Shown: piece by piece, positions 35,304 through 43,460 of the stretch
Numbering within the stretch: the stretch's first letter is position 1
Layout of the letters: each line of letters starts with the position of its first letter
From: Methylobacter marinus A45
GTDB taxonomy: Bacteria > Pseudomonadota > Gammaproteobacteria > Methylococcales > Methylomonadaceae
NCBI RefSeq assembly: GCF_000383855.1
Contig: NZ_KB912877.1
Location: forward strand, 3,057,579-3,121,578
DNA: 64,000 nucleotides
Reading direction: 5' to 3'
Position numbers and translations under genes: made by a program
Notes under the pieces: generated by a model
The model's database searches: none
What the model was told of the DNA's origin: nothing
Seen by the model: only the letters and a program-made list of their open reading frames with translations

Positions 35304-35999
35304 ATGAACGAATTGACCCGAAAATTATTGCTTTTAGTGCCAATTGTCGGAATTTTACTGGTGATCGGACATCAACTGGAATTGCATCTTCCGGATCTCG
35401 AGCATTGGGTTAAAAATCTGGGGCCTTGGGCGCCGCTGGGCTTTATCGGTTTATTCGTAGTACTGACGCCTTTTTTTGTCTCTGTCGACGCACTTTGTTT
35501 TGCCGCGGGCCTGCTATTTTCCATCGGTGCCGGTACGTTTTACATTGTCATTGCCACTTATCTTGCGGCAGCACTCATATTTGTACTGGGGCGTTATTTA
35601 TTCAGGCAGAAAGTGGTCAGTTTTATTGCCAGGCATAAAAAAATTGCCGCTCTGAATTCAGCCTTGGCCGATCAGCCTTTCAAATTAATGTTTCTATTGC
35701 GCTTGACGCCGCTGCCGTTTGCGTTGCTCAGTTATGCCTTTGCTATTGCCCCGGTCCGATTTTGGCCTTATCTGACGGCAACCAGCGGCATATTCATTTA
35801 CAACCTGGCCTTGGTCTATATCGGTTACACAACCAAGCATCTGGCCGGGTGGGCCAGCGGCGCCTCGGCACAACCGACGGTGCCGTATCCGTTACTGGCG
35901 GCCGGGTTGTTGCTTACACTGGGAATCATGTTTTATATCTCGAAATTAGCCGGCAAAGCGCTTAAGGATTTGCATATCGATAACGATAGGGAAAAGTGA
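35304..35999 (+). CDS. VTT-domain (TVP38/TMEM64 / DedA-like) membrane protein
   Basis: 231 residues from ATG 35304, chosen because GGGGAAAG lies just upstream and within the reading from 35292. Five or six hydrophobic segments. The VTT signature LMFLLRLTPLPFALLSYAFA followed by FWPYLTATSGIFIYNLALVYIG is clear. DedA/VTT proteins are membrane lipid scramblases or transporters. The gene is probably co-transcribed with the LOG gene. Confidence 0.85.
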   Translation: MNELTRKLLLLVPIVGILLVIGHQLELHLPDLEHWVKNLGPWAPLGFIGLFVVLTPFFVSVDALCFAAGLLFSIGAGTFYIVIATYLAAALIFVLGRYLFRQKVVSFIARHKKIAALNSALADQPFKLMFLLRLTPLPFALLSYAFAIAPVRFWPYLTATSGIFIYNLALVYIGYTTKHLAGWASGASAQPTVPYPLLAAGLLLTLGIMFYISKLAGKALKDLHIDNDREK

Positions 36000-36143
36000 C
36001 GCGATAAGCTTGCTTCGACCTGCATAGCGGAATTGACATGGATCGTCTAAAACGGCGCTATTTCCCCGGCAGGCGAACTTTTTCCCGGTGTGCTGGGTAT
36101 AAACTCCAGGTCGAGTGAAAATTTCAATCATAAGGAGATAATC

Positions 36144-36710
36144 ATGAAGATAAAGTCATCCAGTCCAGCCGGATTGACCCCATCGGTTATTTTGATTTTG
36201 GCCTGTGCGATTACGCTTCTTTCAACTTCATGTTCCGTTTCAAAGCCTAAACAAGAAGCCAAGTCGGAAGCCGTGCCGGAACAACAGATTTGTACTCAGC
36301 TGCAAGAATTGATAGACGCGCATCCTGATAAGTTTGCCAGGTACAGGAAAAACAAAAGCGTCACTCGAAGAATGATCCTTTGGGATGCAACGATATTGTT
36401 TCCTGGCGCTAATAACTGTCAGGTCTGGGAATGGGCTGCCGGTTTAAGCAATTATTATTGCGAATGGAAATCACATAACGGCATGAAGGGAGCGCAAGCC
36501 GATTTTCATAAAGGGGAAGGCATCCTGGAACGGTGCTTGGGAACGCAATGGACAGCCCAGACCAATACGACCGCTTCCGGGGGAGAACATACCCGATTCA
36601 GCAAAGAGGGGTCCAAGACGATTGTCTCAATTCGTTATTTCAAAGATCAAAACTGGCAGACCATCTTGTATATCGGCGATAAAAGCAATCTGAATACTCC
36701 GGTTCAATGA
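36144..36710 (+). CDS. Predicted lipoprotein, unknown
   Basis: 188 residues from ATG 36144, after TAAGGAG. The signal sequence ILILACAITLLSTSC ends in a lipobox-like L-S-T-S-C, so it is probably lipidated at Cys near 31. The mature part has several Cys and Trp residues (NNCQVWEWAAGLSNYYCEWK) and no family I recognise. Confidence 0.7.
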   Translation: MKIKSSSPAGLTPSVILILACAITLLSTSCSVSKPKQEAKSEAVPEQQICTQLQELIDAHPDKFARYRKNKSVTRRMILWDATILFPGANNCQVWEWAAGLSNYYCEWKSHNGMKGAQADFHKGEGILERCLGTQWTAQTNTTASGGEHTRFSKEGSKTIVSIRYFKDQNWQTILYIGDKSNLNTPVQ

Positions 36711-36855
36711 ACTGTTGCAATGGGCTATCTGGCTTCGACCATAATCATCAGTACTCTGACAATTTTGTTTTGATGAGTCACTGATGTTACGCGGGCAATT
36801 GATTTAGGAACACGCACAAAAATAACTTCCTCAAGTGCGCGGATGAATTTCTGGT

Positions 36856-36900
36856 GTAGGTGCGAATTCATTCGGACTGTGCGAATAAATTCGCACCTAC
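36856..36900. repeat. R3 palindrome (gtaggtgcgaattcattcg)
   Basis: Arms gtaggtgcgaattcattcg and cgaataaattcgcacctac are complementary at 18 of 19 positions with a 7-base loop. A half copy lies at 45875-45896. The region from 36711 to 36981 contains nothing else recognised. Confidence 0.75.
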
Positions 36901-36981
36901 ACCGCGATTCAGGTACCGCAATGTTCGCAGTAAAACAAAACATAAAACGATTCGTGCGTAACAGCAGTAAATCATTACCTC

Positions 36982-37689
36982 CTAGCTCGCATGGCTAAAC
37001 CGTACCCGCTCTTCGGCGGAGCGCCCGAGCACTTTGGCAAACCAGGGCGGCGGCGCGTCGAATACTTTCTGGAATTCCTTCAGTTTATCAAGCGCTTCAA
37101 CAACTTCGGGCTCCTTGATCGGGTAGATATCGGCGCGGATGACTTTCGCGGCCGCGGGGCCGCCTATCGACTGCACGAACAGGACATGGCAATCCTTGAT
37201 CAGGTTGGCGCGGAACAGGTTTTTGTCCTCGGCGCTGTCGGCTTCGATGGTTGAGCGGATATCGACCAGTTTGCACTCGGTGCGCGACAACTGGTAAACC
37301 AGGAAACGGATACAGGAGCCGAAATGTCCGTTGAGCAGCGCGCCGCTGTTCGAGCCGATGGCGACCCGGATCGATTCGGGCATGTCGCCTTCTTTATAGG
37401 GCTGGATTTCCGGCAGATTTTCATCTTCCGCTTCATCGCCCCACAGATAGCGCACCGCCAGCTTGATGTTTTCAAGGCCGATGCCGATATCCTCGCCGTC
37501 TTCCTCGCCATCAAGACTGCCGATGCCGGTCTTGAGATTGGTGACAGTGATCGATTTCAGTTTTTCATCACTCAGCGGCGAGCCGGCGCGCTCATGCAGG
37601 ATGTCCAGCAATCTCGGCACGCCGATGCCGGGCAGGACGCGCGTCGCCAGGGCGATGCGCAAGGCTAGTTCACGGGGTAAGGATTCCAT
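36982..37689 (-). CDS. nafY: NafY-type FeMo-co-binding protein (nitrogenase gamma subunit)
   Basis: 235 residues, near the 243 of Azotobacter NafY. The N-terminal domain (about 1-95, LPRELALRIALATRVLPGIG...) is the apo-dinitrogenase-binding part. The NifX-like core (about 125-215) has RVAIGSNSGALLNGHFGSCI, in which the His near the GHFGSC loop corresponds to the FeMo-co-binding histidine, and DCHVLFVQSIGGPAAAKVIR. NafY carries FeMo-co to apo-NifDK. It is the third gene of an operon with an RpoN promoter at 38631. Confidence 0.9.
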   Translation of the reverse strand: MESLPRELALRIALATRVLPGIGVPRLLDILHERAGSPLSDEKLKSITVTNLKTGIGSLDGEEDGEDIGIGLENIKLAVRYLWGDEAEDENLPEIQPYKEGDMPESIRVAIGSNSGALLNGHFGSCIRFLVYQLSRTECKLVDIRSTIEADSAEDKNLFRANLIKDCHVLFVQSIGGPAAAKVIRADIYPIKEPEVVEALDKLKEFQKVFDAPPPWFAKVLGRSAEERVRFSHAS

Positions 37690-37690
37690 A

Positions 37691-38161
37691 TCAAGCTCCT
37701 GATAAATGTGGGTGTAGGGGGCGAGAGGGGGTGCGTAATAATTTCAGTATTTTTCTTGTCGAGGCCAGATCCAGGGCGCTGAAATCGTCGTGGGTTTTCA
37801 GATCGGGATTGGCGCCGGCCGCCAGCAAGCGTTCAACCGCCTGTTCCCGGCCGCTGGAAGCGGCGAATATCAAGGCGGTGGCTCCCGAGGCGGCGTTTTG
37901 GTAATCGATATCGATACCGGCGGCGATCAAGGCGTCGATACTGGCGAGATCCTGCGCGTAACAAGCGGCCCACAGCGCATTATTGCCGTATTGATCGGTG
38001 ACGCTTAAATCGGCGCCATGTGCGATCAGGAACCCGACGATATCGTCGCGGCCTTGCTGGCAGGCTAAAATCAGCGGATACATGCCGGTATTGTTGGGAG
38101 AAGAGGGATGGCTGACGGAAAAATAATGGTTCTGTAGCCAGTCCGCGATCTCAGGCTGCAT
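37691..38161 (-). CDS. Ankyrin-repeat protein in the nafY operon
   Basis: 156 residues from ATG 38161, which overlaps the end of the rhodanese gene by 11 bases. Three to four ankyrin repeats: YPLILACQQGRDDIVGFLIA, NALWAACYAQDLASIDALIA and TALIFAASSGREQAVERLLA. It ends one base before nafY. Ankyrins mediate protein binding; here a nitrogenase-assembly partner is likely but unproven. Confidence 0.85.
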   Translation of the reverse strand: MQPEIADWLQNHYFSVSHPSSPNNTGMYPLILACQQGRDDIVGFLIAHGADLSVTDQYGNNALWAACYAQDLASIDALIAAGIDIDYQNAASGATALIFAASSGREQAVERLLAAGANPDLKTHDDFSALDLASTRKILKLLRTPSRPLHPHLSGA

Positions 38162-38471
38162 CGCTGGCGCCCTTGTGGTTTTCTTTCCAGCCGGAATAGC
38201 CGCCTTCCAGGCTGTAGACATCCTTAAAGCCAAAGTCGGCGAAGAATTCCGCAAGATGCTCGCTGGCATGGCCGTAATAGCAATAAATCAACAGGCTGCG
38301 CTGTTTGTCGCCGCGTTTGATCAGCGACTCTTTCAAACCCTCGTGCACATGCAGCGCATCTTCCAGATGGCCGGCCTTGTAGTCTTTCAGGTCCCGGCAG
38401 TCCAGAATCATCGGGCGGGCGTCTTTGATCAGTTTCTCAGAATCGGTAACGGAGATTTTTTTATATTTCAT
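38151..38471 (-). CDS. Rhodanese-domain protein (RhodN-like)
   Basis: 106 residues, a single rhodanese domain. The active-site loop is LLIYCYYGHASEHLA with catalytic Cys. Preceding blocks MILDCRDLKDYKAGHLEDAL fit GlpE-type enzymes. It would transfer sulfane sulfur. Azotobacter has a rhodanese gene near its nafY-nifB region, which supports a nif role. It is the first gene after the RpoN promoter. Confidence 0.88.
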   Translation of the reverse strand: MKYKKISVTDSEKLIKDARPMILDCRDLKDYKAGHLEDALHVHEGLKESLIKRGDKQRSLLIYCYYGHASEHLAEFFADFGFKDVYSLEGGYSGWKENHKGASDAA

Positions 38472-38517
38472 CGGCGTGTCATGACGTTAAAGTCACCCTC
38501 ATAAAAATACGGCTGTT

Positions 38518-38533
38518 TGTAGTAAAGCTGACA
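38518..38533. promoter_or_regulatory. NifA-type site in the rhodanese leader
   Basis: TGTAGTAAAGCTGACA matches TGT-N10-ACA exactly and resembles the site at 14221. It lies downstream of the RpoN promoter at 38631, between promoter and gene, which is not the normal place for an activator site. Confidence 0.6.
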
Positions 38534-38630
38534 ATCGCTCGGTTTTGTCGCTCAAAAATGGATTTGGAAAAGTTTTTGTTTATCACTTTCAATCAATTAG
38601 CCAATGTCAGCAGGTTCTGTCCAGAAGATA

Positions 38631-38646
38631 AGCAAAACATTTGCCA
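38631..38646 (-). promoter_or_regulatory. RpoN promoter of rhodanese-ankyrin-nafY operon
   Basis: The minus strand reads TGGCAAATGTTTTGCT: GG and GC ten bases apart and close to TGGCAC-N5-TTGC. The start would be near 38619, leaving a leader of about 150 bases. Confidence 0.75.
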
Positions 38647-38693
38647 ATTTTCTCGCGGCGAGCCTATGGGGACGTGCTGTTTTGTCAGGCAAA

Positions 38694-38724
38694 AAAAAGC
38701 GTCTTATCTATAAAGATAAGACGC
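38694..38724 (-). terminator. Terminator of the 191-residue nif-regulated gene
   Basis: gcgtcttatc / gataagacgc is a 10-bp perfect stem with a 6-base loop; on the minus strand it is followed by eight Ts (the As at 38691-38698). It lies about 200 bases after the stop at 38924 and before the rhodanese promoter. Confidence 0.85.
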
Positions 38725-38923
38725 CGAGCTCAGCTTCATGGGCAAATTGAGAAGGACGATGAAAGTGGTTACACATTAAAGATGCACTAATGGTGCCAAG
38801 TTACTAATTCCCATAATTTCAATAACTTGTTAAATATTTCTTTAAATCGCGGTTATAACGAAATGTATAAATTGCACCAAGATTGCCTCGCTGAACGACC
38901 ATTTTGGTGCGACCCAAAGCGGT

Positions 38924-39499
38924 TTAAATCGCGCCGACAGCCGCTTCTTTAATCACGACAATGGTATTTTTTTCGGCTTCTTCAAAAGACACGACCTCCG
39001 TCTTCGGCTTATAGGTTTTTGCCTCCCTGTAAGCCGTGGCCACCTTGTCTTCGGCGGACTGGCCTTTTAAATCATTTTTTTCTATATACAGTTCTTCAAG
39101 CAGTTCATTCCACACCAGGCCTTGCTTGTAAGGAAGCAGTTTAAACGTCACGCCTTCCATGACCACTTGCATGCCTTTGCCGATATTTTCAACATAAATC
39201 AGGGCGATGCAGTCTTCGGCGAAGTCGGCCTTATATTTTTCAACGAATAAAGGCAGTAATTTCAATTCCGCCAGCAAACCGCTGATGAATTTGATCTTGT
39301 CGTTTTCAATCACGAGGGCAGAGTGAATCAAAAGAGCTTCGGGCGGGTTGCGGTCGTTTGTATTTGTACTGCCTTCACGCAATTTACCTTCCTTCAAAAC
39401 CAGATCGCCACGGTAAGCGTAAACACCGGTATCGCTGGTCTGGCCGTTCACCAGTGTGACAGTCAATAATCCTTGCGCTTGGTAAGTGTCGAGTAGCAT
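38924..39499 (-). CDS. Uncharacterised protein with NifA/RpoN control signals
   Basis: 191 residues, soluble, no signal peptide and no cysteine. Blocks such as GLLTVTLVNGQTSDTGVYAY, RGDLVLKEGKLREG and DCIALIYVENIGKGMQVVME look like a beta-rich N-terminal part followed by helices; I recognise no family. It has its own RpoN promoter (39592-39607), a NifA site (39781-39796) and a candidate distal terminator (38694-38724), so it appears to be a monocistronic member of the nif regulon. An AGGAG box precedes the ATG. Nothing in the sequence suggests an enzyme. Confidence 0.82.
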   Translation of the reverse strand: MLLDTYQAQGLLTVTLVNGQTSDTGVYAYRGDLVLKEGKLREGSTNTNDRNPPEALLIHSALVIENDKIKFISGLLAELKLLPLFVEKYKADFAEDCIALIYVENIGKGMQVVMEGVTFKLLPYKQGLVWNELLEELYIEKNDLKGQSAEDKVATAYREAKTYKPKTEVVSFEEAEKNTIVVIKEAAVGAI

Positions 39500-39591
39500 T
39501 GTGTTTTTCTCCTGAACATTTGATTAAATAATGAGATTGGGGCTGTCTGTTGTTTGGGCAGCATCCTGGTTTCCCGCTTTATTTTGAGATT

Positions 39592-39607
39592 AGCAAAATG
39601 CTTGCCA
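39592..39607 (-). promoter_or_regulatory. RpoN promoter of the 191-residue gene
   Basis: The minus strand reads TGGCAAGCATTTTGCT, a near-consensus -24/-12 element. The start would be near 39580, about 80 bases before the ATG. Confidence 0.82.
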
Positions 39608-39780
39608 AAAGTTATCTATTTACTAGCGACTATAAAAAAACAGGCGATGAAGGCTGGCCGATTCAGGAGCGGTGAGCGACAGCGGGGCTTTTTTCAGAAA
39701 ATGTTCTTTGAACAAATTTACGCGAAAACTGTTCAAAGAACTAACAGTTGCGGTCTTTGAGGCAATACAAACAATAAAAA

Positions 39781-39796
39781 TGTAGGAAATGCTACA
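39781..39796. promoter_or_regulatory. NifA upstream activator sequence
   Basis: TGTAGGAAATGCTACA, an exact TGT-N10-ACA palindrome, 173 bases upstream of the promoter at 39592. The same 16 bases occur upstream of nifE (57496-57511). Confidence 0.85.
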
Positions 39797-39901
39797 AAAC
39801 GTCAACTGCCGATATGTTGTCCAGACCGTTGACGGTTTTGGCAAATTGGTTTTTGTATCTTTTGGGGTGGAGATACGATCGTTAAAGTTGAGGTGTCAAC
39901 C

Positions 39902-40717
39902 ATGTGGTTAATATTCCTGACACTGATTTTATTCGCTGTTCTTATCAAAACAGAAAAGAACATGCCTTACCTTAAAGACCCTCCCGATAAAATGCGGGAG
40001 TCCTACAAGACTAACTTCAAACTGTTCGCATTTAATGAAATAACCCTGGCGCTTTTATCTATCGAATCGCTGTATTTGCTGGTCGACAGGTTTTCAGGGC
40101 ACGGGCTGCTGAGCGACATGCCCGACGGGCCGTTCAAATATCTGCTGGCGTTTGTACTGATGGATTTAACGCTCTATCTATGGCATCGCTCGGAGCATGC
40201 CTTCAAGCTTCTCTGGGGCTTTCACCAGGTCCATCACAGTGATGCCTGCTTGAATGTCTCCACCTCGGTACGTTTTCATACCCTGTCCCTGATCTTGGTC
40301 ATCATCGTCAAGACCCTGTTTTTTATTACCATGGGGCTCAGCGCGGTAACCATTCTGTTTTATGAAGGCATCGTGGCTTTGTTCGTCACTTTCCAGCATG
40401 CCAATATCACTTTCCCTTACGAACAGCGGATCGCGAGAATATTTGTCGTGCCGCGTTTACACAGGCTGCACCATTCGCGCTCGTTAAACCAGCGCGACAA
40501 AAATTTCGGCGTCGTCTTTTCGTTTTGGGACAGGCTTTTTGCCACCTATCAGGATGCCCGCCCCGCGGAAATCGGGCTGGCGGCTATACAACATCCCAGT
40601 TGTACGCAGTTGCTGAAAATGGGCTTTGTAAGCGCCCTGGATTCCATGGCTTATTTTTTTCGCACGACCAGGAGAACCTACAGTGTCATCAATGAATTTT
40701 TGCACTTTAACAATTAG
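39902..40717 (+). CDS. Sterol desaturase / fatty-acid hydroxylase superfamily protein
   Basis: 271 residues from ATG 39902 (GAGG 8 bases upstream; GTG 39893 also possible). Four membrane segments. The di-iron histidine clusters are complete: LWHRSEH near 95, HQVHHSD near 110 and RLHRLHHS near 190. Family members insert oxygen into sterol, hopanoid or fatty-acid chains in the membrane. Methanotrophs make sterols and hopanoids, so a lipid substrate is likely, but which one is unknown. It is followed 5 bases later by the MsrQ-like gene. Confidence 0.87.
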   Translation: MWLIFLTLILFAVLIKTEKNMPYLKDPPDKMRESYKTNFKLFAFNEITLALLSIESLYLLVDRFSGHGLLSDMPDGPFKYLLAFVLMDLTLYLWHRSEHAFKLLWGFHQVHHSDACLNVSTSVRFHTLSLILVIIVKTLFFITMGLSAVTILFYEGIVALFVTFQHANITFPYEQRIARIFVVPRLHRLHHSRSLNQRDKNFGVVFSFWDRLFATYQDARPAEIGLAAIQHPSCTQLLKMGFVSALDSMAYFFRTTRRTYSVINEFLHFNN

Positions 40718-40722
40718 GGAAT

Positions 40723-41403
40723 ATGATGAATAATTGGCGAGGCCAATTGACAAGTCCGGTGTTAATGACTAGAAAAATATGTCCGACATTTAAATTTAAA
40801 TACGCCCTGTTTATTTGTGCGCTGCTACCGTTTTTGCTCATGGTGGCGGATATCATAACCGACGACTTGGGGGCCAACCCCGTAGAAGAATTATTAGACC
40901 GAAGCGGTGTGTGGGCCCTGCGTTTTTTACTGATCACCTTGTCGGTCAGCCCTGCCCGAATGCTGTTTCGGAAACTGCCGGTCATGAAATACCGGCGCAT
41001 GCTTGGCCTGTTTACCTTCTTTTACAGTACCGTCCATTTATTGGTTTTTCTGGTTTTTGATCACTCCCTCAACGGCGCCTATATCCTTGAAGCCATTGTC
41101 AGAAGTCCTGCCGTTGATATCGGCCTGATGGTCTATCTGATCCTGATTCCCCTGACCGTGACCTCGACCAACCAGATGATGCGCCTGATGGGCAAGCGCT
41201 GGGCGAAGCTGCATAATCTCGTGCATACCGCCGCCTTGTTGAGCATCTTGCATTTCGTCTTCAGTGAAAAAGTCGATATATCCATTCCGCTGTTTTACGG
41301 CGCCTTTCTGCTTTTCCTGCAAATCATTCGCATCATATACAACAAGCGCAAGCAGAACGCTTTGCTCAAACGCCTGAATTTGCAGCACGATAGCGAAATT
41401 TGA
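40723..41403 (+). CDS. MsrQ-like haem-binding membrane protein (ferric-reductase-like domain)
   Basis: 226 residues, about six helices. The blocks LGANPVEELLDRSGVWALRF, YRRMLGLFTFFYSTVHLLVF and GKRWAKLHNLVHTAALLSIL-HF contain the haem histidines of MsrQ. MsrQ passes electrons from the quinone pool or Fre to the periplasmic methionine sulfoxide reductase MsrP. No msrP is adjacent; the neighbour is the sterol-desaturase-like gene, which also needs electrons, so it could serve that protein instead. Confidence 0.85.
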   Translation: MMNNWRGQLTSPVLMTRKICPTFKFKYALFICALLPFLLMVADIITDDLGANPVEELLDRSGVWALRFLLITLSVSPARMLFRKLPVMKYRRMLGLFTFFYSTVHLLVFLVFDHSLNGAYILEAIVRSPAVDIGLMVYLILIPLTVTSTNQMMRLMGKRWAKLHNLVHTAALLSILHFVFSEKVDISIPLFYGAFLLFLQIIRIIYNKRKQNALLKRLNLQHDSEI

Positions 41404-41502
41404 GGCGAACGTGCACGCGGCTATCTTCGACGAGATCGAGACCTGCCTTTTAAGGGCGTCTTGCCGTAAAATAAAAAACCAGTCATTTTTCATATTGCCA
41501 TC

Positions 41503-41943
41503 ATGATCACTATAAGAACCGCCGAACCTTCCGACGTCGCGCAACTGGCGGCGCTTCTGGAAGAGCTGTTTGCCATCGAAGCCGATTTTGCCTTTGACCG
41601 GGACAAGCAGATTCAAGGGCTCAAGCAATTGCTGGCCAGCGAGAAGGACGCTCTTTTCGTCGCCGAGTCGGACCGGCGCGTGGTGGGCATGTGCAGTTTG
41701 CAAACCCTGATTTCCACGGCCGAAGGCGGACCGGTGGGGCTGGTAGAGGATCTGATCGTGACAGAGGCGTTCCGTCATCAGGGCATCGGCCAGGAACTGC
41801 TGGCCGCGACCGTCGACTGGGCGGAGCGGCGGGGGCTCAAGCGTCTGCAGTTGCTGGCCGATAAAAACAATGGACCGGCTCTGCAATTCTATGCAAAACA
41901 GGCCTGGCAACCCACGCAGCTGATTTGTCTGAGAAAGGCCTAG
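41503..41943 (+). CDS. GNAT-family N-acetyltransferase
   Basis: 146 residues. The acetyl-CoA loop is VTEAFRHQGIGQELLAATVD (R/Q-x2-G-x-G) near residue 88, preceded by the beta4 strand GPVGLVEDLIV. The end LQLLADKNNGPALQFYAKQAW is typical. The substrate is unknown; it lies upstream of modA but separated by 60 bases, and a link is not evident. Confidence 0.85.
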   Translation: MITIRTAEPSDVAQLAALLEELFAIEADFAFDRDKQIQGLKQLLASEKDALFVAESDRRVVGMCSLQTLISTAEGGPVGLVEDLIVTEAFRHQGIGQELLAATVDWAERRGLKRLQLLADKNNGPALQFYAKQAWQPTQLICLRKA

Positions 41944-42003
41944 CGCAATACTGGTATAGTTAATGCTCTATCCGGTTTTTTAACTTGCGTTTGAGAACAC
42001 ACC

Positions 42004-42786
42004 ATGAAATCGAAATTGATGTCCTCCATTGTCCTGAGCCTGTTCCTGTTGTTGTCGATTGGCGCGCGTCCGGCGCAGGCGGCTGAGGTGCCGGTTATCG
42101 CGGCCGCGTCGGATCTGCAATTCGCGCTCGAGGATATCGCGCGGCGATTCACTCAGGACACCGGGCGCAACGTCAAACTGAGCTTCGGCTCGTCCGGCAA
42201 CTTTTTCCGCCAGATCAGCCAGGGCGGGCCTTTCGAACTGTTCATGTCCGCTGACGAGCAGTATGCGCTGACCTTGGCCGAGCAGGGGCGGGCTATCGAT
42301 CAGGGCGTGCTGTACGCGCTGGGACGGCTGGTTTTGTTCGCGCCGGAAGGCTCGCCGCTAGCGCCCGATGCCGACCTGAAGGGCGTAAAAGAAGCGCTGG
42401 AAAAAGGCCAGCTCAAGAAATTCGCCATCGCCAATCCCGAGCACGCGCCTTATGGCCGCGCGGCGCAGCAGGTGCTGCAAACGCTGGGCCTGTGGGACGA
42501 CCTGCGGGCGCATCTGGTGCTGGGTGAAAACGTGTCGCAGGCGGCCCAGTTTGCAGCATCGGGCGCGGCCGAGAGCGGTATTTTCGCCTACGCACTGGCG
42601 CTTTCGCCGAAACTGAAAGCGCAGGGGCGCTTCGTGCTGCTGCCCGAAACGTTGCACCAGCCATTGCGCCAGCGCATGGTGCTGCTGAAGCCGGCGGGCG
42701 AAACCGCCAAAGCCTTTTATGCCTATCTGCAGCAGCCGGCCGCGCGCACCATTTTTGAGCAGTACGGCTTTATCCTGCCCCAATAA
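42004..42786 (+). CDS. modA: Molybdate-binding periplasmic protein ModA
   Basis: 260 residues with a cleavable signal (MKSKLMSSIVLSLFLLLSIG...AQAAE). The mature protein starts VPVIAAASDLQFALEDIARR, with SFGSSGNFFRQISQGGPFEL and NPEHAPYGRAAQQVL binding-site blocks of ModA. It captures molybdate (or tungstate) for ModBC. It lies 5 bases before modB. Molybdenum is needed for FeMo-co, which fits the nif genes on both sides. Confidence 0.93.
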   Translation: MKSKLMSSIVLSLFLLLSIGARPAQAAEVPVIAAASDLQFALEDIARRFTQDTGRNVKLSFGSSGNFFRQISQGGPFELFMSADEQYALTLAEQGRAIDQGVLYALGRLVLFAPEGSPLAPDADLKGVKEALEKGQLKKFAIANPEHAPYGRAAQQVLQTLGLWDDLRAHLVLGENVSQAAQFAASGAAESGIFAYALALSPKLKAQGRFVLLPETLHQPLRQRMVLLKPAGETAKAFYAYLQQPAARTIFEQYGFILPQ

Positions 42787-42791
42787 CACCG

Positions 42792-43460
42792 ATGGATTGG
42801 CAAGCCCTGTTACTATCAGTAAAACTGAGCGCCTATACCGTGCTGTTTTTGCTGCCGACCGGCATCTGGACCGGCCGCCGGCTGGCCTACAGCCAGTTTT
42901 ACGGCAAGAGCATGGTGCAGGCCTTGCTGGCCATGCCGCTGGTCCTGCCGCCGACCGTGCTGGGCTATTATCTGCTGATGTCGCTGGGCGATGCTTCCTG
43001 GGCGGGGCAGCTGCTGAAAAGCCTCATCGGGCACGCGCCGGTCTTCAGCTTTGAAGGACTGGTCATCGCCTCTATCATTTTCAACCTGCCCTTCGCGATC
43101 CAGCCCATGCAGCGGGCTTTTGAAGCGATACCGCGCGATGTCAGGGAGGCGGCGTCCTGCTGCGGCATGCGCCCCGCCAAGGTCCTGCTGCGCATCGAGC
43201 TGCCGCTGGCCTGGCCCGGTATCGTCTCGGCCATGGTCATGACCTTCGCGCACACGCTGGGCGAGTTCGGCGTGGTGCTGATGGTGGGCGGCAACATCCC
43301 GGGCGAGACCAAAACCATCGCCATCGCCATTTACGACCGGGTGCAGGCGTTCGACAACGAGGCCGCGGCGGTCATGTCGGCGTTCCTGCTGTTTTTTTCC
43401 ATGATCATGATCGCCTTGACCTATCTGATTACCGCCCGTACCCGAACCTTCCATGGCTGA
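42792..43460 (+). CDS. modB: Molybdate ABC transporter permease ModB
   Basis: 222 residues, five transmembrane helices. The EAA loop that contacts ModC is EAASCCGMRPAKVLLRIELP near 118. AMPLVLPPTVLGYYLL and AHTLGEFGVVLMVGGNIPGE are typical ModB blocks. Its stop overlaps the modC start by 8 bases. Confidence 0.94.
   Translation: MDWQALLLSVKLSAYTVLFLLPTGIWTGRRLAYSQFYGKSMVQALLAMPLVLPPTVLGYYLLMSLGDASWAGQLLKSLIGHAPVFSFEGLVIASIIFNLPFAIQPMQRAFEAIPRDVREAASCCGMRPAKVLLRIELPLAWPGIVSAMVMTFAHTLGEFGVVLMVGGNIPGETKTIAIAIYDRVQAFDNEAAAVMSAFLLFFSMIMIALTYLITARTRTFHG

Noticed and set aside
38872-38893. Second possible RpoN site (minus strand AGGCAATCTTGGTGCAAT)
   Set aside because: GG and GC are ten bases apart but the -12 part is poor and it lies within 50 bases of the stop of the 191-residue gene; the site at 38631 is better placed.
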